A stretch of DNA of 51,435 bases from Facilibium subflavum (GTDB lineage Bacteria > Pseudomonadota > Gammaproteobacteria > Francisellales > Francisellaceae), in NCBI RefSeq assembly GCF_003574485.1, contig NZ_KZ984700.1:1-51435 (forward strand), given 5' to 3'. The translations under genes were made by a program, and so were the position numbers. This document shows positions 36,511 to 46,474 of this stretch, piece by piece. The notes below the pieces were generated by a model. That model ran no database searches. It saw nothing but the letters and a program-made list of their open reading frames with translations, and had not been told where the DNA came from. Each line of letters begins with the position of its first letter. The first letter of the stretch is position 1.

Positions 36511-37218
36511 TTATGATAAAAAGCTTGCGATTAAACCGATAATACCGCCGAATATTCCCCCCCAAATAACAAGCCAGCCTAAGTGTTTACGGATCATATC
36601 CTGGATAATTTTCTTGACCATTTTAGGCGTCAGTTGTGAAAGTCTTGCATCAATCATTTTCTCTAGTTTATCCGCAATAAACTGACTGTCCACAGCGCCC
36701 ATCAAAGACTTTATACCCGCTTGCGCCTTATCACTTTCTAACATTTCATATAATGCATCATGCATTTTCTGCTTAAAGCTATCACGCATTGGCTCTATTG
36801 CTTGAACGCCACCTAAAAAAGATTCAACCATCCCACCAAACTGGCTTGACATAATGGTATCGACAAATTTGTCAAATAATTGGTCATAATCGATCAACTC
36901 GCTCATTTTGCTTTGCAATATTTTATGATCCAAATGCAGCGTGCCTAATAAAAATTGCTGAACATTTTTTTCATTAAAGAATTGCGTCAACATCATATTT
37001 TTAATCGCTTTTTTAAATCCTTCAAACTGTTTTGGAATCACACCTGAGCCATAAACAAAAGGAATTTTATCAAATAGCATAATTATTGCCAGCCAATTGG
37101 TTAAGGCGCCTGATAGTGCATAAAAGCCAACTGCTTTTAGATGTGTGTCAGCCAAAATAATACCCAGAATACTTAATATTAAGGCAATAACATTGGTCAC
37201 CAAACTTTTATTTATCAT
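36511..37218 (-). CDS. DUF445-family membrane protein
   Basis: A 235-residue protein with hydrophobic segments at the N-terminus (about 7-48) and at the very C-terminus (about 215-234), and a soluble helical middle. The early ALTNWLAIIMLF and GSGVIPKQFEGFKKAIKNMMLTQF segments are characteristic of DUF445 (YheB/YjiN-like) proteins, whose function is unknown. It has a good AAAGGA ribosome site, and its ATG overlaps the stop codon of a 36-residue frame upstream (ATGA), which suggests coupling. Confidence 0.85.
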   Translation of the reverse strand: MINKSLVTNVIALILSILGIILADTHLKAVGFYALSGALTNWLAIIMLFDKIPFVYGSGVIPKQFEGFKKAIKNMMLTQFFNEKNVQQFLLGTLHLDHKILQSKMSELIDYDQLFDKFVDTIMSSQFGGMVESFLGGVQAIEPMRDSFKQKMHDALYEMLESDKAQAGIKSLMGAVDSQFIADKLEKMIDARLSQLTPKMVKKIIQDMIRKHLGWLVIWGGIFGGIIGLIASFLS

Positions 37219-37325
37219 ATAGATTTCCTTTGGTTTTTAAAACGAATCACATAATAAAAAAACCATGATAAAACGACAAGTATTAATTCAAAAACTAATG
37301 CACCACTACTGGATAAACCTTGCAT
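37215..37325 (-). CDS. Putative single-pass membrane microprotein (36 aa)
   Basis: A 36-codon frame starting MQGLSSSGALVFELIL, with one strong membrane helix (about residues 10-26) and a basic tail (RFKNQRKSI). Its TGA overlaps the ATG of the DUF445 gene. AGG lies five bases before the chosen ATG at 37325; another ATG is one codon upstream. No family known to me; the coupling overlap and clean helix are the evidence. Confidence 0.4.
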   Translation of the reverse strand: MQGLSSSGALVFELILVVLSWFFYYVIRFKNQRKSI

Positions 37326-37385
37326 CATTACCTGTGCGCTATATAATGGGAGGTTGTGTTTAAATGAAAGAGTGATAGATAATCG

Positions 37386-38279
37386 ATGAGTTGGCTGACA
37401 AAAATTATTCCCCAACTACGCTCAGATTCTGAAAAAAAAGAAATGCCTGAAGGCGTATGGCATAAGTGCTCATCATGTGGCACAATCTTATATCTACCAG
37501 ATTTAGAAGAAAACAAAATGGTATGTAGTCATTGTAATTATCATATGCGCATTGGTGCACGAAAGCGTGCCATGATGTTTTTGGATAAAGACAGTCCAAA
37601 CGAGTTATTTGGCAATATAAAGCCTAAAGATATCCTAAAATTCAAAGATACAAAAGCCTATAAAGACCGTTTATCTCAAGCACAGAAAAAGACCAAAGAA
37701 AATGATGCTTTGCTTGTGTTTGAAGGTACTATTAATAAGCTTCCTGTTGTTACGGCAATCTTTGATTTCACCTTTTTAGGTGGTTCTATGGGTTCTGTTG
37801 TTGGTGAGAAATTTGTACGTGCAGTTGATACGGCGATTGAAAAGCAACTACCACTTATCTGCTTTACGGCAAGTGGTGGTGCCAGGATGCAAGAGTCGTT
37901 ATTCTCACTAATGCAAATGGCAAAAACATCAGCGGCATTAGCGCGTTTAGCAGAGAAAAAACTGCCTTACATCGTTGTATTAACTGACCCAACGACAGGC
38001 GGTGTTTCGGCAAGCCTTGCCATGTTAGGTGATATCCATATTGCTGAGCCTAATGCATTGATCGGCTTTGCAGGCCCAAGAGTTATTGAACAAACGGTTC
38101 GTGAAACTTTGCCAGAAGGTTTCCAACGAAGTGAGTTCCTGCTTGAAAAGGGCATGATTGATATGATCGTGCCAAGACATTTGCTTGCTGACCAAATCTC
38201 AAGGCTTTTATCAAAACTCATGTACCAGAGACAAAATACACAACAACACAGCCTGCATGACGACAGTGATACAGCCTGA
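37386..38279 (+). CDS. accD: Acetyl-CoA carboxylase carboxyltransferase subunit beta
   Basis: AccD and AccA transfer the carboxyl group from biotin to acetyl-CoA, the first step of fatty-acid synthesis. The 297-residue product has the zinc ribbon (Cys28, Cys31, Cys47, Cys50) and the crotonase-like core with [30 protein letters not shown] and [18 protein letters not shown]. The length fits the family. It is followed by folC, which overlaps it, and tsaE; accD-folC is a conserved pair. The start has a weak Shine-Dalgarno. Confidence 0.97.
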   Translation: MSWLTKIIPQLRSDSEKKEMPEGVWHKCSSCGTILYLPDLEENKMVCSHCNYHMRIGARKRAMMFLDKDSPNELFGNIKPKDILKFKDTKAYKDRLSQAQKKTKENDALLVFEGTINKLPVVTAIFDFTFLGGSMGSVVGEKFVRAVDTAIEKQLPLICFTASGGARMQESLFSLMQMAKTSAALARLAEKKLPYIVVLTDPTTGGVSASLAMLGDIHIAEPNALIGFAGPRVIEQTVRETLPEGFQRSEFLLEKGMIDMIVPRHLLADQISRLLSKLMYQRQNTQQHSLHDDSDTA

Positions 38280-39456
38280 ATCCCTTATCAATCATTTTTT
38301 TGACAATAGCTATCCTTGTTGTCAATTTAATGATATTTCTTTATTTATAAATGCACTTAATATTCAGCATAAGCCACATGTTATTACCATCACAGGTACC
38401 AATGGCAAAGGCTCAAGTGTTGCCGTACTTGAACATTTTTTTGAATACAATAATATAGATTATATAAGCCATACCTCACCACATCTGTGTGATTTTAATG
38501 AACGCATTCGACATAACGGCCAGCATATTGATGATATTGCATTAACAGCTATCTTAGATAAGCTTCTTCAGGTTTCTCACATACTGAAATTAAAACTGAA
38601 TTATTACCAAATTGCTTTTCTAGCTTGCTGTATTTATATGAATGAGAAAAAACCACAATGGCTTATACTTGAGGTAGGCATTGGCGGCAGACTTGACCCT
38701 GCAAATGTTTTTAATGCTGATATCGCTGTGATCACATATGCGGGCCTTGATCATACTGAAACCTTAGGTAATACTATTGATGAGATTGCCTGGGAAAAGG
38801 CACACATTGCCAGAACCTTCAAACCTGTGGTGCTCGGTGAGAAACTGCCTAAAAAGGCTATGGATTATTTAACTGAAATACAGGCAATAACTTATTATGC
38901 TCAATTGCCCAAAATATTTAAGCAAACCACCCTGCCTATCACAAGTCTTGCTTGTGCACTGACGGTGATTGATATCATCAAACAAAATACACAATATCGA
39001 TTACCTCAGAATATCCATCAGATTTCTATCAAAGGGCGTTTTCAAGTGTTGCAGAACTCCCCAACAATGATTGCCGATGTTGCACACAATATTGATGCTG
39101 TTAAAAACCTATTTAAGCGATTATCACCTTACCAAAAAAGCCATAAACGTATTATTGCTGTTTTTGCTGCACAAAAAACAAAAGATACCCAGGCGATTGT
39201 TCAATATACAAAAGATAAAGTTGATTTTTGGTTATTACCAAGCTTGCAGGCGATTGATCCACGATTTGACAGCGTGCAAGAACTCAAGCACAAAGACGAT
39301 CCACACCCTCATCTTATATTTAATAATTTTACTGACAGTTATGATTACTTAAAACAGATTATCACTGATCAGGATCTGGTGGTCGTTTTTGGCGCATTTA
39401 CCTTAATTGGAGCACTACTAAAAGCCTATGAAAAACAAAACCTATTATGCCAATGA
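38257..39456 (+). CDS. folC: Bifunctional folylpolyglutamate/dihydrofolate synthase
   Basis: FolC adds glutamate to dihydropteroate and to tetrahydrofolates. The 399-residue Mur-ligase-fold product has the P-loop ITGTNGKGS (45-53), the folate-loop [15 protein letters not shown], and [13 protein letters not shown] followed by [12 protein letters not shown] with its metal-binding His. The chosen ATG at 38257 lies inside accD, overlapping by 23 bases, so the two should be coupled. The upstream extension of the frame lies wholly within accD and is not needed. Slightly shorter than the E. coli enzyme (422). Confidence 0.95.
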   Translation: MTTVIQPESLINHFFDNSYPCCQFNDISLFINALNIQHKPHVITITGTNGKGSSVAVLEHFFEYNNIDYISHTSPHLCDFNERIRHNGQHIDDIALTAILDKLLQVSHILKLKLNYYQIAFLACCIYMNEKKPQWLILEVGIGGRLDPANVFNADIAVITYAGLDHTETLGNTIDEIAWEKAHIARTFKPVVLGEKLPKKAMDYLTEIQAITYYAQLPKIFKQTTLPITSLACALTVIDIIKQNTQYRLPQNIHQISIKGRFQVLQNSPTMIADVAHNIDAVKNLFKRLSPYQKSHKRIIAVFAAQKTKDTQAIVQYTKDKVDFWLLPSLQAIDPRFDSVQELKHKDDPHPHLIFNNFTDSYDYLKQIITDQDLVVVFGAFTLIGALLKAYEKQNLLCQ

Positions 39457-39853
39457 TGATCAGAAAATGATTCACCTTGGCGAACAACTTGCCAGTCAAC
39501 TACACCCTGGTGACATTGTGTATCTTCAAGGTGATCTTGGTGCTGGGAAAACGACACTGGTAAAAGGAATACTATCAGGCCTTGGCCATAAAGCTTCTGT
39601 TAAAAGCCCAACCTATACCCTTGTTGAAAGCTATGAGCTGCCTGATTTACAAGTATACCATTTTGATCTATATCGTTTATCAGATCCAGAAGAGTTAGAG
39701 TGGATTGGTATTCGAGATTATTTTGATCAAAAAAATGCGATTGCATTGATTGAATGGCCTGACAAAGGCAAAGGATTTTTACCCAAACCGACTAAGGAAA
39801 TTTATCTTGATTACCAGCAGCCTGGGCGTAAAATTAAGTTTTGTATCCTTTAA
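39428..39853 (+). CDS. tsaE: tRNA threonylcarbamoyladenosine synthesis ATPase TsaE
   Basis: TsaE is the ATPase that resets the TsaD-TsaB complex during t6A37 formation. The 141-residue product has Walker A GDLGAGKTT (35-43), KSPTYTLVESYE, the Walker B-like YHFDLYRL and IEWPDKG. It starts inside folC (29-base overlap), so accD-folC-tsaE read as one operon. tsaE is often beside amiB or nnr instead, so the neighbourhood is unusual but not unique. Confidence 0.96.
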   Translation: MKNKTYYANDDQKMIHLGEQLASQLHPGDIVYLQGDLGAGKTTLVKGILSGLGHKASVKSPTYTLVESYELPDLQVYHFDLYRLSDPEELEWIGIRDYFDQKNAIALIEWPDKGKGFLPKPTKEIYLDYQQPGRKIKFCIL

Positions 39854-39947
39854 AACCCACACCAAACGCCTGTTTCTACTACTAGAAAGCACTACTGAAT
39901 ATTTCTCTAATATGTAGAAAACACTCAAATCAAGAAATTAAGTAAGC

Positions 39948-41690
39948 TTATATAGCCTCTACCTCACCAAGTTTATTATCAAGTGCTTGATAATAAGCCC
40001 GCGTATTATATGGAATCAATAGCTGCTTTGTATTTTCCTCTATATCCACAATACCAACAACAATTTCTCCCATTAATTTGGTCATATTAACTTGATGGCT
40101 GTTTTTAAGGGTTACACGTACTCGAGTCATGCTCTCCAGGCGCATTGAAACAATATTGTCAACCCCACCCAAACCGTCAATAATTGCCTGTATTACATTT
40201 GCATCCACTTGCTGACTTACTGCCACACTTTCATTGCCTTGTTGTTGCGCTTCAGCTGCTTTTGTTACCTTGGAAGCTGATATTGAGACATCAGTCATAG
40301 AAGGCAAAGCTTCATTAATCTCACCTGAAATCAAATCCGCTTCAGGCCCTAAAATAACCTGAACTGTTTTATTATCTGGAATGACAACACCTCTGGCACC
40401 CAATTTTTTTAGCTGTGCTTTATTAATTAATTCTGCATTATTAACACGCAATCGAAGCCTTGTCGTACAGGCATCAACATTTTCCAGGTTTGGCTTCCCT
40501 CCTAATGCTGCGACAAATGCATGCGCTCTTGAGGCTGCTTGTTCCATGATCTCTTCTTCTTGAATTTCTTCTTCAACTTCTCGCCCAATCGTCATTAAAT
40601 TAAATCGTTTGATAAAAAAGCTAAATAAGAAATAATAAACAACGGCGGTAACAAGACCTACCGGGATTAATAAAAGCGGGTGGGTATCCATCTTAAAGAA
40701 CAATACATAATCAATGAGTCCTGCTGAAAAAGTAAAACCTAATTTAACACCTAATAAATACATCACGACCAAAGACACACCTGTTAATACGGCATGTATT
40801 GCGTATAACACGGGTGCTAAAAACATAAAGCTATATTCAATTGGCTCTGTTACACCTGTTAAAAAGGCGGTTAACGCAATAGAAAACAGCATTCCAGCAA
40901 CTGCCTTTTGTTTATGCGTATGTGCATGACGATACATTGCAAAACAGGCTGCAGGCAGGCCAAACATCATGATTGGGAAGAAACCTGCCATAAAGGATCC
41001 TGCTGTTGGATCACCTGCCATAAAGCGTGCAATATCACCATGAACAGTCGCACCTGCTGCGGTGTGAAAACTTCCAAATTGAAACCAGACAAGGTTATTT
41101 AAAATATGATGCAAGCCAAACATTAATAAAATTCGGTTAAAAACACCATACAAAAATAAACCAATTGATCCTGACCCGATAAGCCAGTTACCAAAGGCAT
41201 TGATGCCATCTTGAACAGGCGGCCAGACGTAGCCAAATAAAAAGCCAATAAGTACGGCAACAAGCCCTGTGATAATCGGAACAAAGCGTTTCCCGCCAAA
41301 AAATGCCAAGTATTCCGGCAATTTAATCTCATAAAACCGGTTATACAAAACACCTGCAACAATGCCAATAATAATACCGCCTAATACACCAGTATTAATA
41401 TTGCTATCAAGGCTATTAATCACACTGTTCATAATAAAGAAACCAACCACCGCCGCCAGTGCTGCTGCACCATGGTTTTTCTTGGCAAACCCAAGTGCCA
41501 CACCTACGGCAAATAAAAGTGGCAGGTGCGAAAAAATTGCATCACCGGCATTGGCAATCGCTTTGATATTTAATAAATCAGGTTGGCCAAAGCGCAGTAA
41601 AATTCCGGCAATCGGTAATACCGCAATCGGCAGCATTAAGGCACGGCCAAGCTGTTGTAAATTCTGTAAATTAAAACGCTTCATTGTCAA
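39948..41690 (-). CDS. PTS sugar permease EIICB (glucose/N-acetylglucosamine family) with second EIIB-like domain
   Basis: The membrane component of a sugar phosphotransferase system. Residues about 1-365 are EIIC, with the glucose-superfamily features GLHHILNNLVWFQFG and LTGVTEPIEYSFMF. Residues about 385-465 are EIIB with phospho-acceptor Cys408 in VDACTTRLRL. After a Gln/Ala/Ser linker, residues about 495-575 repeat the EIIB pattern (GLGGVDNI...MTRVRVTLKN) but have Ser520 or so where the Cys should be. The 580-residue length exceeds ordinary EIICB by this extra domain. The HGDIARFMAGDPTAG segment resembles NagE-type carriers, so N-acetylglucosamine is a plausible substrate. Its phosphate donor is the gene just upstream. 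Confidence 0.88.
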   Translation of the reverse strand: MTMKRFNLQNLQQLGRALMLPIAVLPIAGILLRFGQPDLLNIKAIANAGDAIFSHLPLLFAVGVALGFAKKNHGAAALAAVVGFFIMNSVINSLDSNINTGVLGGIIIGIVAGVLYNRFYEIKLPEYLAFFGGKRFVPIITGLVAVLIGFLFGYVWPPVQDGINAFGNWLIGSGSIGLFLYGVFNRILLMFGLHHILNNLVWFQFGSFHTAAGATVHGDIARFMAGDPTAGSFMAGFFPIMMFGLPAACFAMYRHAHTHKQKAVAGMLFSIALTAFLTGVTEPIEYSFMFLAPVLYAIHAVLTGVSLVVMYLLGVKLGFTFSAGLIDYVLFFKMDTHPLLLIPVGLVTAVVYYFLFSFFIKRFNLMTIGREVEEEIQEEEIMEQAASRAHAFVAALGGKPNLENVDACTTRLRLRVNNAELINKAQLKKLGARGVVIPDNKTVQVILGPEADLISGEINEALPSMTDVSISASKVTKAAEAQQQGNESVAVSQQVDANVIQAIIDGLGGVDNIVSMRLESMTRVRVTLKNSHQVNMTKLMGEIVVGIVDIEENTKQLLIPYNTRAYYQALDNKLGEVEAI

Positions 41691-41703
41691 CTCCCCCTAA
41701 AGA

Positions 41704-44211
41704 TTAATTCATCAGTGTTTCTTTTACTAATTGGCGTACTTCATTGGCCTCTTCAAGTGCTAAAGCCTTTGCCGCAATCTCTTGGCACTTTTGAGCATCA
41801 AGCTGTCGAATAAGTGCTTTGTTTTCTGCCAGCATATTTTTTCGCATCGATAAGTGTGTAATACCAAGACCGATTAAAACGGCTAAAGCTTCTGTATCTG
41901 CTGCCATCATGCCGCATACAGACAGTTTTGTGTGATACTTTTGTGCTGCTTGTTGAATCTGCTGCAAGCTTTTTAACACAGCTGGATGTAAATGGTCTAA
42001 TTGTGTGGTTAAGGCATGGTGTTCTCTATCCATCGCCAATATATATTGCGTTAAATCATTGGTTCCTACCGACATAAAATCAACCTCTTTGGCAAAAATA
42101 TCCGCCTGCATCACAACACTTGGCACTTCAACCATAATACCAAGTGGCTGCTTAACCTTGGCTTTTAATTTTTGATGCTCTTCTAGATAAATCGCTTTGA
42201 CTTTCCTAAATTCTGAAATATTGGTCACCATAGGCAGCATAATATGCGCATTGCAATTTTCCGTACGGATAATCGCGCGTAATTGCGTTCTAAGTAACGC
42301 TTCATTTGCTAAGCTTAACCGAATACCTCGAACACCTAAAAAAGGATTTTCTTCTTTTGGCATCTTCAGATAATCTATTTGCTTGTCACCACCGGCATCT
42401 AAAGTCCGAATTATTACCGGTTTTTCCTGTGTTTTTTGCAAAATATCATTATAAATGACGAACTGCTCATCTTCACTTGGTGCATTATCACGATCATAGA
42501 AAATAAATTCTGTCCTAAAAAGCCCAATACCTTCAGCCCCAGAAGCAATAAAATCAGCACATTCATCTGATGATTTAATATTCATATAACATTGAATTTC
42601 TTTTCCATCCTTTGTTATTGCTTTGTATTTGGCTTCCTGTTTAGCCAACTGTAGTTTTTGATGATATGCATCAATAACCCGCTGATAATCGGCTTGTGTT
42701 TGTTCATCCGGTGAGACAATAAGCCTCTGACCGGTTGCATCCAAAATCACCTCATGGCCAAAATATTGTGTTAGACTACTATCTACTTGAACCAGCAAGG
42801 GGATATTTTTGTTATTTGCGATAATCGCCACATGTGAGCTTCGCCCGCCTTGAGCTGCGACTAACCCCACAACATTTGGATCAAGTTCCAGCACATCTGA
42901 TAAGGTAAACTCATCACTGTATAAAATAGTAGGCTCACTAAAAGTCTGTTTGCACTGTGACTGCCCTGTCAAATTATATAATATATGTTTTTGTATATCC
43001 TTTAAATCCGCAATACGCTCACTTAATAAGCTATTATGGGTATTATGTAAAATATCTACCGCTTTTTCAATCGATTGATCCCAGGCATATTCAGCCGTTT
43101 TACCTTGTTCAATCAAACTTTGTGTATTTTTTCTTACCAACTCATCATCCAATAGTTCAAGGTGTGCTTGTATCATCTGGACTGATGAGGGATCGTTCAC
43201 ATGGCTGAGCTTCTTTTGTAATGCCTGTTTATAATCAGTGATTGCTTTATCAAGACGTGTTAATTGTTGTGTTTTATCATCAGCAGATGTATCAAATGAA
43301 AATTCAACTGGCGAAAGCCTGTAAAGCTTTGCAATAGCAATGCCTTTGGAGGCACAAATGCCATAAAAAGTATTGCCTTGTACTTTACTTTCATGCTGTG
43401 CATGTCTATCTGCTTTATGTGCGTTATCTTCTATGGCACTGTCTTTGTCTTCAAACTGCAAGATTAAATCACTTACAATATCAACAGCTTGTTGTGCTTT
43501 TTCACCTGTTGCGGTGATATCAATTTCATCCTGATATTCAATGCCAAGCCCCATAATAGCAACAGGGCTTGCTAAAGTCGCTGCTTGATCACCTTTATAC
43601 AGGGTAACCTTTGCATCCAACTTTTTAACTGCATTGCTTAAAACAGCAGCAGGCCTAGCATGTAAGCCATTTTTGTTGTTAATTTTAACGCGCCTGGTAA
43701 CGAAAATATCTGCCGTATTCATAGCATCATTTTTTGATACTGGCTCAGGCAAATTTTTTTCTAAAGCTAACTTGAGAACCGGCAAACTTTTATCAACAAT
43801 GCCTTTGGTTAATGTCTTCAAAGAATCGCCATGATACTCAGAGATGATCACAGGTGTAATCAACGATTTTACAGAGGAAGATACAAAATCAACATCAAAC
43901 GAAAGGATTGGCGTATCAAGCACAACTTCCTGCCCCTCTTTGACTAAAACCTCGATACCTTGACCATCCAATGAAACGGTTTCTAACCCCAAGTGCACAA
44001 GAACATCATAGCCTTCTTCTGTATGTATGGTAATCGCATGTTTTGTCTTAGCAATGGTTTTCACTTTTCCCTTTACAGGTGCATACAAGATATTATCCAA
44101 TGGTTCAATTGCAAAACCATCGCCCACCATTTTCTCTGCAAACACGGGATCTGGTACTTGTTCAAGTGCAACAATATAACCCTTAACAGGTGAATAAAGC
44201 GTTAATGCCAT
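41704..44211 (-). CDS. Fused PTS EIIA(Glc)-HPr-enzyme I
   Basis: The whole phosphate relay of a sugar phosphotransferase system in one 835-residue chain. EIIA spans about 1-150 with His58 and active His73 in VLVHLGL; HPr spans about 168-255 with His184 in NGLHARPAAV; enzyme I spans about 278-835 with His460 in GGRSSHVAII, the PEP-site segments IGLFRTEFIFYDRD, RTLDAGGDK, FLGVRGIRLS, and MVEVPSVVMQA, and Cys in CGMMAAD. Order and partner match the NagF/PtsP-like donors of N-acetylglucosamine systems in pseudomonads. It is followed 13 bases on by the EIICB gene. Free HPr and enzyme I genes are not in the window. Confidence 0.93.
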   Translation of the reverse strand: MALTLYSPVKGYIVALEQVPDPVFAEKMVGDGFAIEPLDNILYAPVKGKVKTIAKTKHAITIHTEEGYDVLVHLGLETVSLDGQGIEVLVKEGQEVVLDTPILSFDVDFVSSSVKSLITPVIISEYHGDSLKTLTKGIVDKSLPVLKLALEKNLPEPVSKNDAMNTADIFVTRRVKINNKNGLHARPAAVLSNAVKKLDAKVTLYKGDQAATLASPVAIMGLGIEYQDEIDITATGEKAQQAVDIVSDLILQFEDKDSAIEDNAHKADRHAQHESKVQGNTFYGICASKGIAIAKLYRLSPVEFSFDTSADDKTQQLTRLDKAITDYKQALQKKLSHVNDPSSVQMIQAHLELLDDELVRKNTQSLIEQGKTAEYAWDQSIEKAVDILHNTHNSLLSERIADLKDIQKHILYNLTGQSQCKQTFSEPTILYSDEFTLSDVLELDPNVVGLVAAQGGRSSHVAIIANNKNIPLLVQVDSSLTQYFGHEVILDATGQRLIVSPDEQTQADYQRVIDAYHQKLQLAKQEAKYKAITKDGKEIQCYMNIKSSDECADFIASGAEGIGLFRTEFIFYDRDNAPSEDEQFVIYNDILQKTQEKPVIIRTLDAGGDKQIDYLKMPKEENPFLGVRGIRLSLANEALLRTQLRAIIRTENCNAHIMLPMVTNISEFRKVKAIYLEEHQKLKAKVKQPLGIMVEVPSVVMQADIFAKEVDFMSVGTNDLTQYILAMDREHHALTTQLDHLHPAVLKSLQQIQQAAQKYHTKLSVCGMMAADTEALAVLIGLGITHLSMRKNMLAENKALIRQLDAQKCQEIAAKALALEEANEVRQLVKETLMN

Positions 44212-44241
44212 AACGTGCCCCCACTTTGGCTTAATACTAAA

Positions 44242-44266
44242 ATGACATGTGAAAAAAGCATGTCAT
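44242..44266. promoter_or_regulatory. Inverted repeat upstream of the PTS operon
   Basis: ATGACATG and CATGTCAT are perfect 8-base arms around nine bases, 30 bases upstream of the EIIA-HPr-EI start. In the mRNA it would form a hairpin; in DNA it could be an operator. On the plus strand the hairpin is followed by a T-rich run, so it also resembles a terminator facing the other way, though no plus-strand gene precedes it closely. Confidence 0.4.
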
Positions 44267-44372
44267 ATTTTTATTTTTTTTATACATTACTCCTTATGTA
44301 ATTTTTTTTCAAGAAAATCTGCTAGAAAAATATCGAAGAATATTTGCCGATATTAAAACGTATTTGTCACAT

Positions 44373-44394
44373 CGCTGACAAGGCTTGTCAAGCG
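44373..44394. promoter_or_regulatory. Palindrome between PTS operon and DUF4870-like gene
   Basis: TGACAAG-G-CTTGTCA with CGC/GCG flanks (one base off centre), in the 235 bases between divergent genes. It shares TGACA/TGTCA half-sites with the repeat at 44242-44266, so both could bind one regulator. Confidence 0.35.
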
Positions 44395-44446
44395 GCATAT
44401 AAGCCTATAAAATATTCTCAAATTTGCCAAAGGATTTAAGCCTATC

Positions 44447-44827
44447 ATGAAAAATGAAACTTATGCGCGCGCCGTCTATATTCTTTATTTTATTGGTTTT
44501 TTTACAGGATTAACGGCGATTATCGGTGTTATTCTCGCGCATATAAAGAAAAATGAGCCAGATGTACCTTTCTGGCTTAAATCCCATTTCTCCTTTCAAA
44601 TAAAGACTTTCTGGTATGGTATTATTTATCTTATTATTGCCACTTTATTACTTGCCATCGGTATTGGGATTGTTGTTTATATCTGGTGGTTTATCTGGAC
44701 ACTAATTCACAGCATCAAAGGCTTTATTGCACTGGATAATCAATCAACCGTTACTGGCAAAGATGGTTTTTGGGGATTGGGTGAGTTTAACCTAAGTAAA
44801 CTGCCAGAGGAAAACATTACGCCTTAG
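44447..44827 (+). CDS. Small membrane protein, DUF4870/Tic20-like
   Basis: A 126-residue protein with about three membrane helices (about 10-31, 55-75, 77-95) and the motif [14 protein letters not shown], which with the N-terminal [11 protein letters not shown] segment resembles small DUF4870/Tic20-like proteins of proteobacteria. The function is unknown. It diverges from the PTS operon and its last 11 bases overlap the end of nadB. Confidence 0.75.
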   Translation: MKNETYARAVYILYFIGFFTGLTAIIGVILAHIKKNEPDVPFWLKSHFSFQIKTFWYGIIYLIIATLLLAIGIGIVVYIWWFIWTLIHSIKGFIALDNQSTVTGKDGFWGLGEFNLSKLPEENITP

Positions 44828-46391
44828 CAGGTTTAATGATTGTCGGTCTTAAAAACCGCTTATCCTTTTGCTTGTAATCCAGGGTATAATGAAGGCCGCG
44901 ACTTTCTTTTCTTCTTATGGCAGACTCTACCATAAGCTCTGCTACAAGCACCAAATTTCGTAGCTCCAATAAGTCTCCTGTGATTTTAAAATCAGAGTAA
45001 TAATCAAAGACTTCCTGGCGCAATAGCCTTATACGGTTTGCCGCTCGCTGCAGGCGTTTATTACTGCGCACAATTCCCATAAAATCCCACATGCTACGAC
45101 GCAACTCTTTCCAGTTATGCCGTATGAAAATTGCCTCATCTGAATCTGTTACCAAAGCATCATCCCATTCATCAACATGTTGGCAAAGCGTTAAAGTTGA
45201 TAGCTGATTTTGAATATCTTTTGCCGCAGCAAAAGCATAAACAACACACTCTAATAGCGAATTACTCGCCATACGATTAGCACCATGCAATCCAGTATAA
45301 GTGACTTCTCCTGCAGCATATAAACCAAAAACATCTGTTCTTGCCTGATGATTCACCATCACACCACCGCATGTGTAATGTGCAGCAGGCACAACAGGGA
45401 TTTTATCTTTTGTTAAATCAAAACCATATTGCAGTAACTGCTGATAAATCATGGGGAAATGGCTTTGAATAAAATCAGAAGACTTATGGGTAATATCCAA
45501 AAACACATACTCAATACCATAGGTTTTCATTTGAAGATCAATGGCTCTTGCGACAATATCACGAGGTGCAAGCTCGGCACGTTGATCGATATCTAACATA
45601 AAACGATGTCCATTTGGCAGGCGAAGATAAGCACCTTCTCCTCGAAGTGCTTCACTTAATAAAAATGGACTGGTCCCTGGATGATATAAACAGGTTGGGT
45701 GAAACTGATTAAACTCCAAATTCGCAACACGGCAACCAGCTCGATGTGCAATTGCAATACCATCACCGCTTGAGACAACAGGATTGGTAGAATAACGATA
45801 AACGCGTGAAGCACCGCCTGAGGCAAGCATTGAAGCTTTTGCTAAAAAGGTTTCAACTTTACCTGTTGTCGTATTTAATACATATGCACCCACACAACGC
45901 TGGTTTTGTAAAATCATGTCAACCACATTGTAGTCTTCAAACACGCGAATGTTCGGATGTTTTTTAATCAATGAGACTAAGGTGTTTTGCACCTCTTTAC
46001 CGGTTGCATCCGCTGCATGTAGAATGCGTCTTTTTGAATGCCCACCTTCTCTTGTTAAATGAAAACCATTTTCACCCCTTTCATCCAATGTGAAGCTGAC
46101 ACCTTGATCAACAAGCCAATTCACACAATCTCTTGCATTTTCAACGGTGAATCGGACAGCCGCTTCATCACAAAGCCCATCACCGGCAATAAGGGTGTCT
46201 TGTATATGTGACTCAAGACAATCATCTTTATCCATAACAGCGGCAATCCCGCCTTGCGCATAAAGACTAGAGCCTTCTCCAAGCTTTGTTTTACATACAA
46301 TACTCACCTTTGCCTGATCAGCTAACCGTAATGCTGCTGTCAGCCCAGCCGTACCGGCTCCAATAATTAAAACATCCATTTGATGTTGCAT
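44817..46391 (-). CDS. nadB: L-aspartate oxidase
   Basis: NadB oxidises aspartate to iminoaspartate, the first step of NAD synthesis. The 524-residue flavoprotein has the N-terminal FAD site [18 protein letters not shown], the covalent-free succinate-dehydrogenase-like fold with [20 protein letters not shown], the [10 protein letters not shown] substrate loop, [25 protein letters not shown], and a helical C-terminal domain with the RKESRGLHY segment. M5 would also serve as start. nadA and nadC are not adjacent. Confidence 0.96.
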   Translation of the reverse strand: MQHQMDVLIIGAGTAGLTAALRLADQAKVSIVCKTKLGEGSSLYAQGGIAAVMDKDDCLESHIQDTLIAGDGLCDEAAVRFTVENARDCVNWLVDQGVSFTLDERGENGFHLTREGGHSKRRILHAADATGKEVQNTLVSLIKKHPNIRVFEDYNVVDMILQNQRCVGAYVLNTTTGKVETFLAKASMLASGGASRVYRYSTNPVVSSGDGIAIAHRAGCRVANLEFNQFHPTCLYHPGTSPFLLSEALRGEGAYLRLPNGHRFMLDIDQRAELAPRDIVARAIDLQMKTYGIEYVFLDITHKSSDFIQSHFPMIYQQLLQYGFDLTKDKIPVVPAAHYTCGGVMVNHQARTDVFGLYAAGEVTYTGLHGANRMASNSLLECVVYAFAAAKDIQNQLSTLTLCQHVDEWDDALVTDSDEAIFIRHNWKELRRSMWDFMGIVRSNKRLQRAANRIRLLRQEVFDYYSDFKITGDLLELRNLVLVAELMVESAIRRKESRGLHYTLDYKQKDKRFLRPTIIKPAKA

Positions 46392-46474
46392 AAAGACATT
46401 ATCATCATATATGTAAGTGGCATGATTATAAGGTAATTTTATGCTTATTGCACATTTATCGCATTGATAGAATT

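Noticed and set aside
37215-37415. Longer 66-codon version of the small membrane protein
   Set aside because: Its first 30 codons lie antisense to the start of accD and lack a ribosome site; only the last 36 codons with the membrane helix are kept as a candidate.
44242-44290. Rho-independent terminator on the plus strand
   Set aside because: Hairpin plus T-rich run looks right, but no plus-strand gene ends near it; placed instead as a regulatory repeat of the PTS operon.
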